Positions 5,853-6,361 of a stretch of 6,361 bases of DNA are shown here, piece after piece. The stretch's first letter is position 1. Every line of letters starts with the position of its first letter. The translations under genes and the position numbers were made by a program. The notes below the pieces were generated by a model. That model did not search any database. It was not told the DNA's origin and saw only the letters and a program-made list of their open reading frames with translations. Source of the DNA: Thermoleophilia bacterium (GTDB taxonomy: Bacteria; Actinomycetota; Thermoleophilia; RBG-16-64-13); the NCBI GenBank assembly GCA_016929985.1, contig JAFGIH010000756.1, positions 1 to 6,361 of the forward strand. Reading direction: 5' to 3'.

Positions 5853-6361
5853 ATGATTCTCTGGGGTGAGATACGGGAGTTCCCCCTGTTCACCGTGCTG
5901 CAGTTTCTGTCGCAGCAGCGGAGGACGGGTATCCTTGAGATACAGGATTTCGAGGACCTCGGTTTCATCTACATGGCCACCGGCCGCGTCGAGGGCATCA
6001 GCATGCAGACCTGGGACGAGATGCTGGGTAACCGGTTGGTGGCGGCGGGCGCCTTGACCGAAAGCCAGGTGCGGGAGTGCTGGCTGGAGTCGGGGAGCAG
6101 CGAGAAGACGCCGGTCATAGCGGCCTTGCTCGACCGCGCGAACGGCGACCATCGCGAATTGGTCGAGATCGTCAACCGGCACACGGCCGACGCGGTCATG
6201 CAGCTCATGTATTGGAACGGCGGCACGTTCCGGTTCAGCACGTCGGCTGAGCCCGTCTACTTCCCAGTGATCCCTTCGCTGTCGGTGGATTTCTTGTTGC
6301 TCGATGCCTACCGCAGGGTGGACGAGGGCGAACGGCCCTGGCACAACAAGATCTCTCTGGA
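5853..6361 (+). CDS. DUF4388 (PATAN-like) domain protein, 5' part only
   Basis: 169 residues are visible and the frame is open at the right edge. The sequence begins with FPLFTVLQFLSQQRRTGILEI (10-30) and continues with GFIYMATGRVEGIS (37-50). A middle helical part, LVAAGALTESQVRECW (62-77), is followed by MQLMYWNGGTFRFS (116-129). This order (a 'which layer to look at' helix, RTG-x-L-x-I strand, IYF-x-x-GR strand, then a final W-x-x-GTFRF) is the pattern of DUF4388, the domain also found at the N-terminus of PatA-type response regulators. Such proteins act in cytoplasmic signalling, for example around chemotaxis-like, surface motility or small GTPase systems. The partner here is unknown because the downstream part is missing. 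ATG 5853 is the only start available after the in-frame TGA at 5835. It is transcribed divergently from the yjcH-actP operon. Confidence 0.75.
   Translation, partial: MILWGEIREFPLFTVLQFLSQQRRTGILEIQDFEDLGFIYMATGRVEGISMQTWDEMLGNRLVAAGALTESQVRECWLESGSSEKTPVIAALLDRANGDHRELVEIVNRHTADAVMQLMYWNGGTFRFSTSAEPVYFPVIPSLSVDFLLLDAYRRVDEGERPWHNKISL

Noticed and set aside
5700..6344. Minus-strand open frame of 214 codons at the right edge
   Set aside because: It covers the yjcH promoter region and lies opposite the DUF4388 frame, whose motifs are recognisable; its own translation shows none.

Overview
This is a protein-dense, GC-rich (roughly 60 %) bacterial window with no rRNA, tRNA, CRISPR array or mobile element that I can see. 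It holds six genes, two of them cut by the window edges. No stretch over about 225 bp lacks a gene. TTG and GTG starts, one probably leaderless gene and the gene families present would fit a high-GC lineage such as an environmental actinobacterium. Chloroflexota or a deltaproteobacterial-type lineage cannot be excluded. This taxonomic guess is weak.

Left part (1-2058, minus strand): a two-gene unit. A PHP-domain phosphoesterase (2058-1267) is followed after 10 bp by a membrane sensor that begins with TTG at 1256 and runs off the left edge. The sensor has a first membrane helix, an extracytoplasmic Cache domain, a second helix, one PAS domain and the start of what looks like another. Its output domain lies outside the window.

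Centre (2121-3394): a plus-strand gene with a good sigma70-type promoter and a strong ribosome binding site. It encodes an acetate transporter of the AceTr/SatP family (GPR1/FUN34/YaaH). The six-helix transporter is complete by about residue 204, but the protein continues for another ~150 residues as a soluble all-helical domain resembling RsbRD_N. That is the N-terminal sensory domain of RsbR-type stressosome proteins and of some histidine kinases. This transporter-sensor fusion is the most unusual item here. A long perfect stem-loop closes the gene and also serves the convergent operon.

Right centre (3412-5735, minus strand): a yjcH-actP type operon, with a DUF485 small membrane protein and an ActP-like Na+/acetate symporter separated by 1 bp. 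It is preceded by a TTGACA promoter with direct repeats just upstream. The symporter has a large extra hydrophilic segment (about 180 residues where E. coli ActP has about 40), predicted to face outside the cell.

Right edge (5853-6361, plus strand): the beginning of a DUF4388 (PATAN-like) protein, probably translated from a leaderless transcript.

Read together, the window looks like an acetate (short carboxylate) uptake and sensing locus. Two evolutionarily unrelated acetate importers converge on one terminator, one importer carries its own cytoplasmic sensory domain, and a Cache sensor lies nearby. Transporter family assignments rest on recognisable motifs; the functional link between the units is inference.
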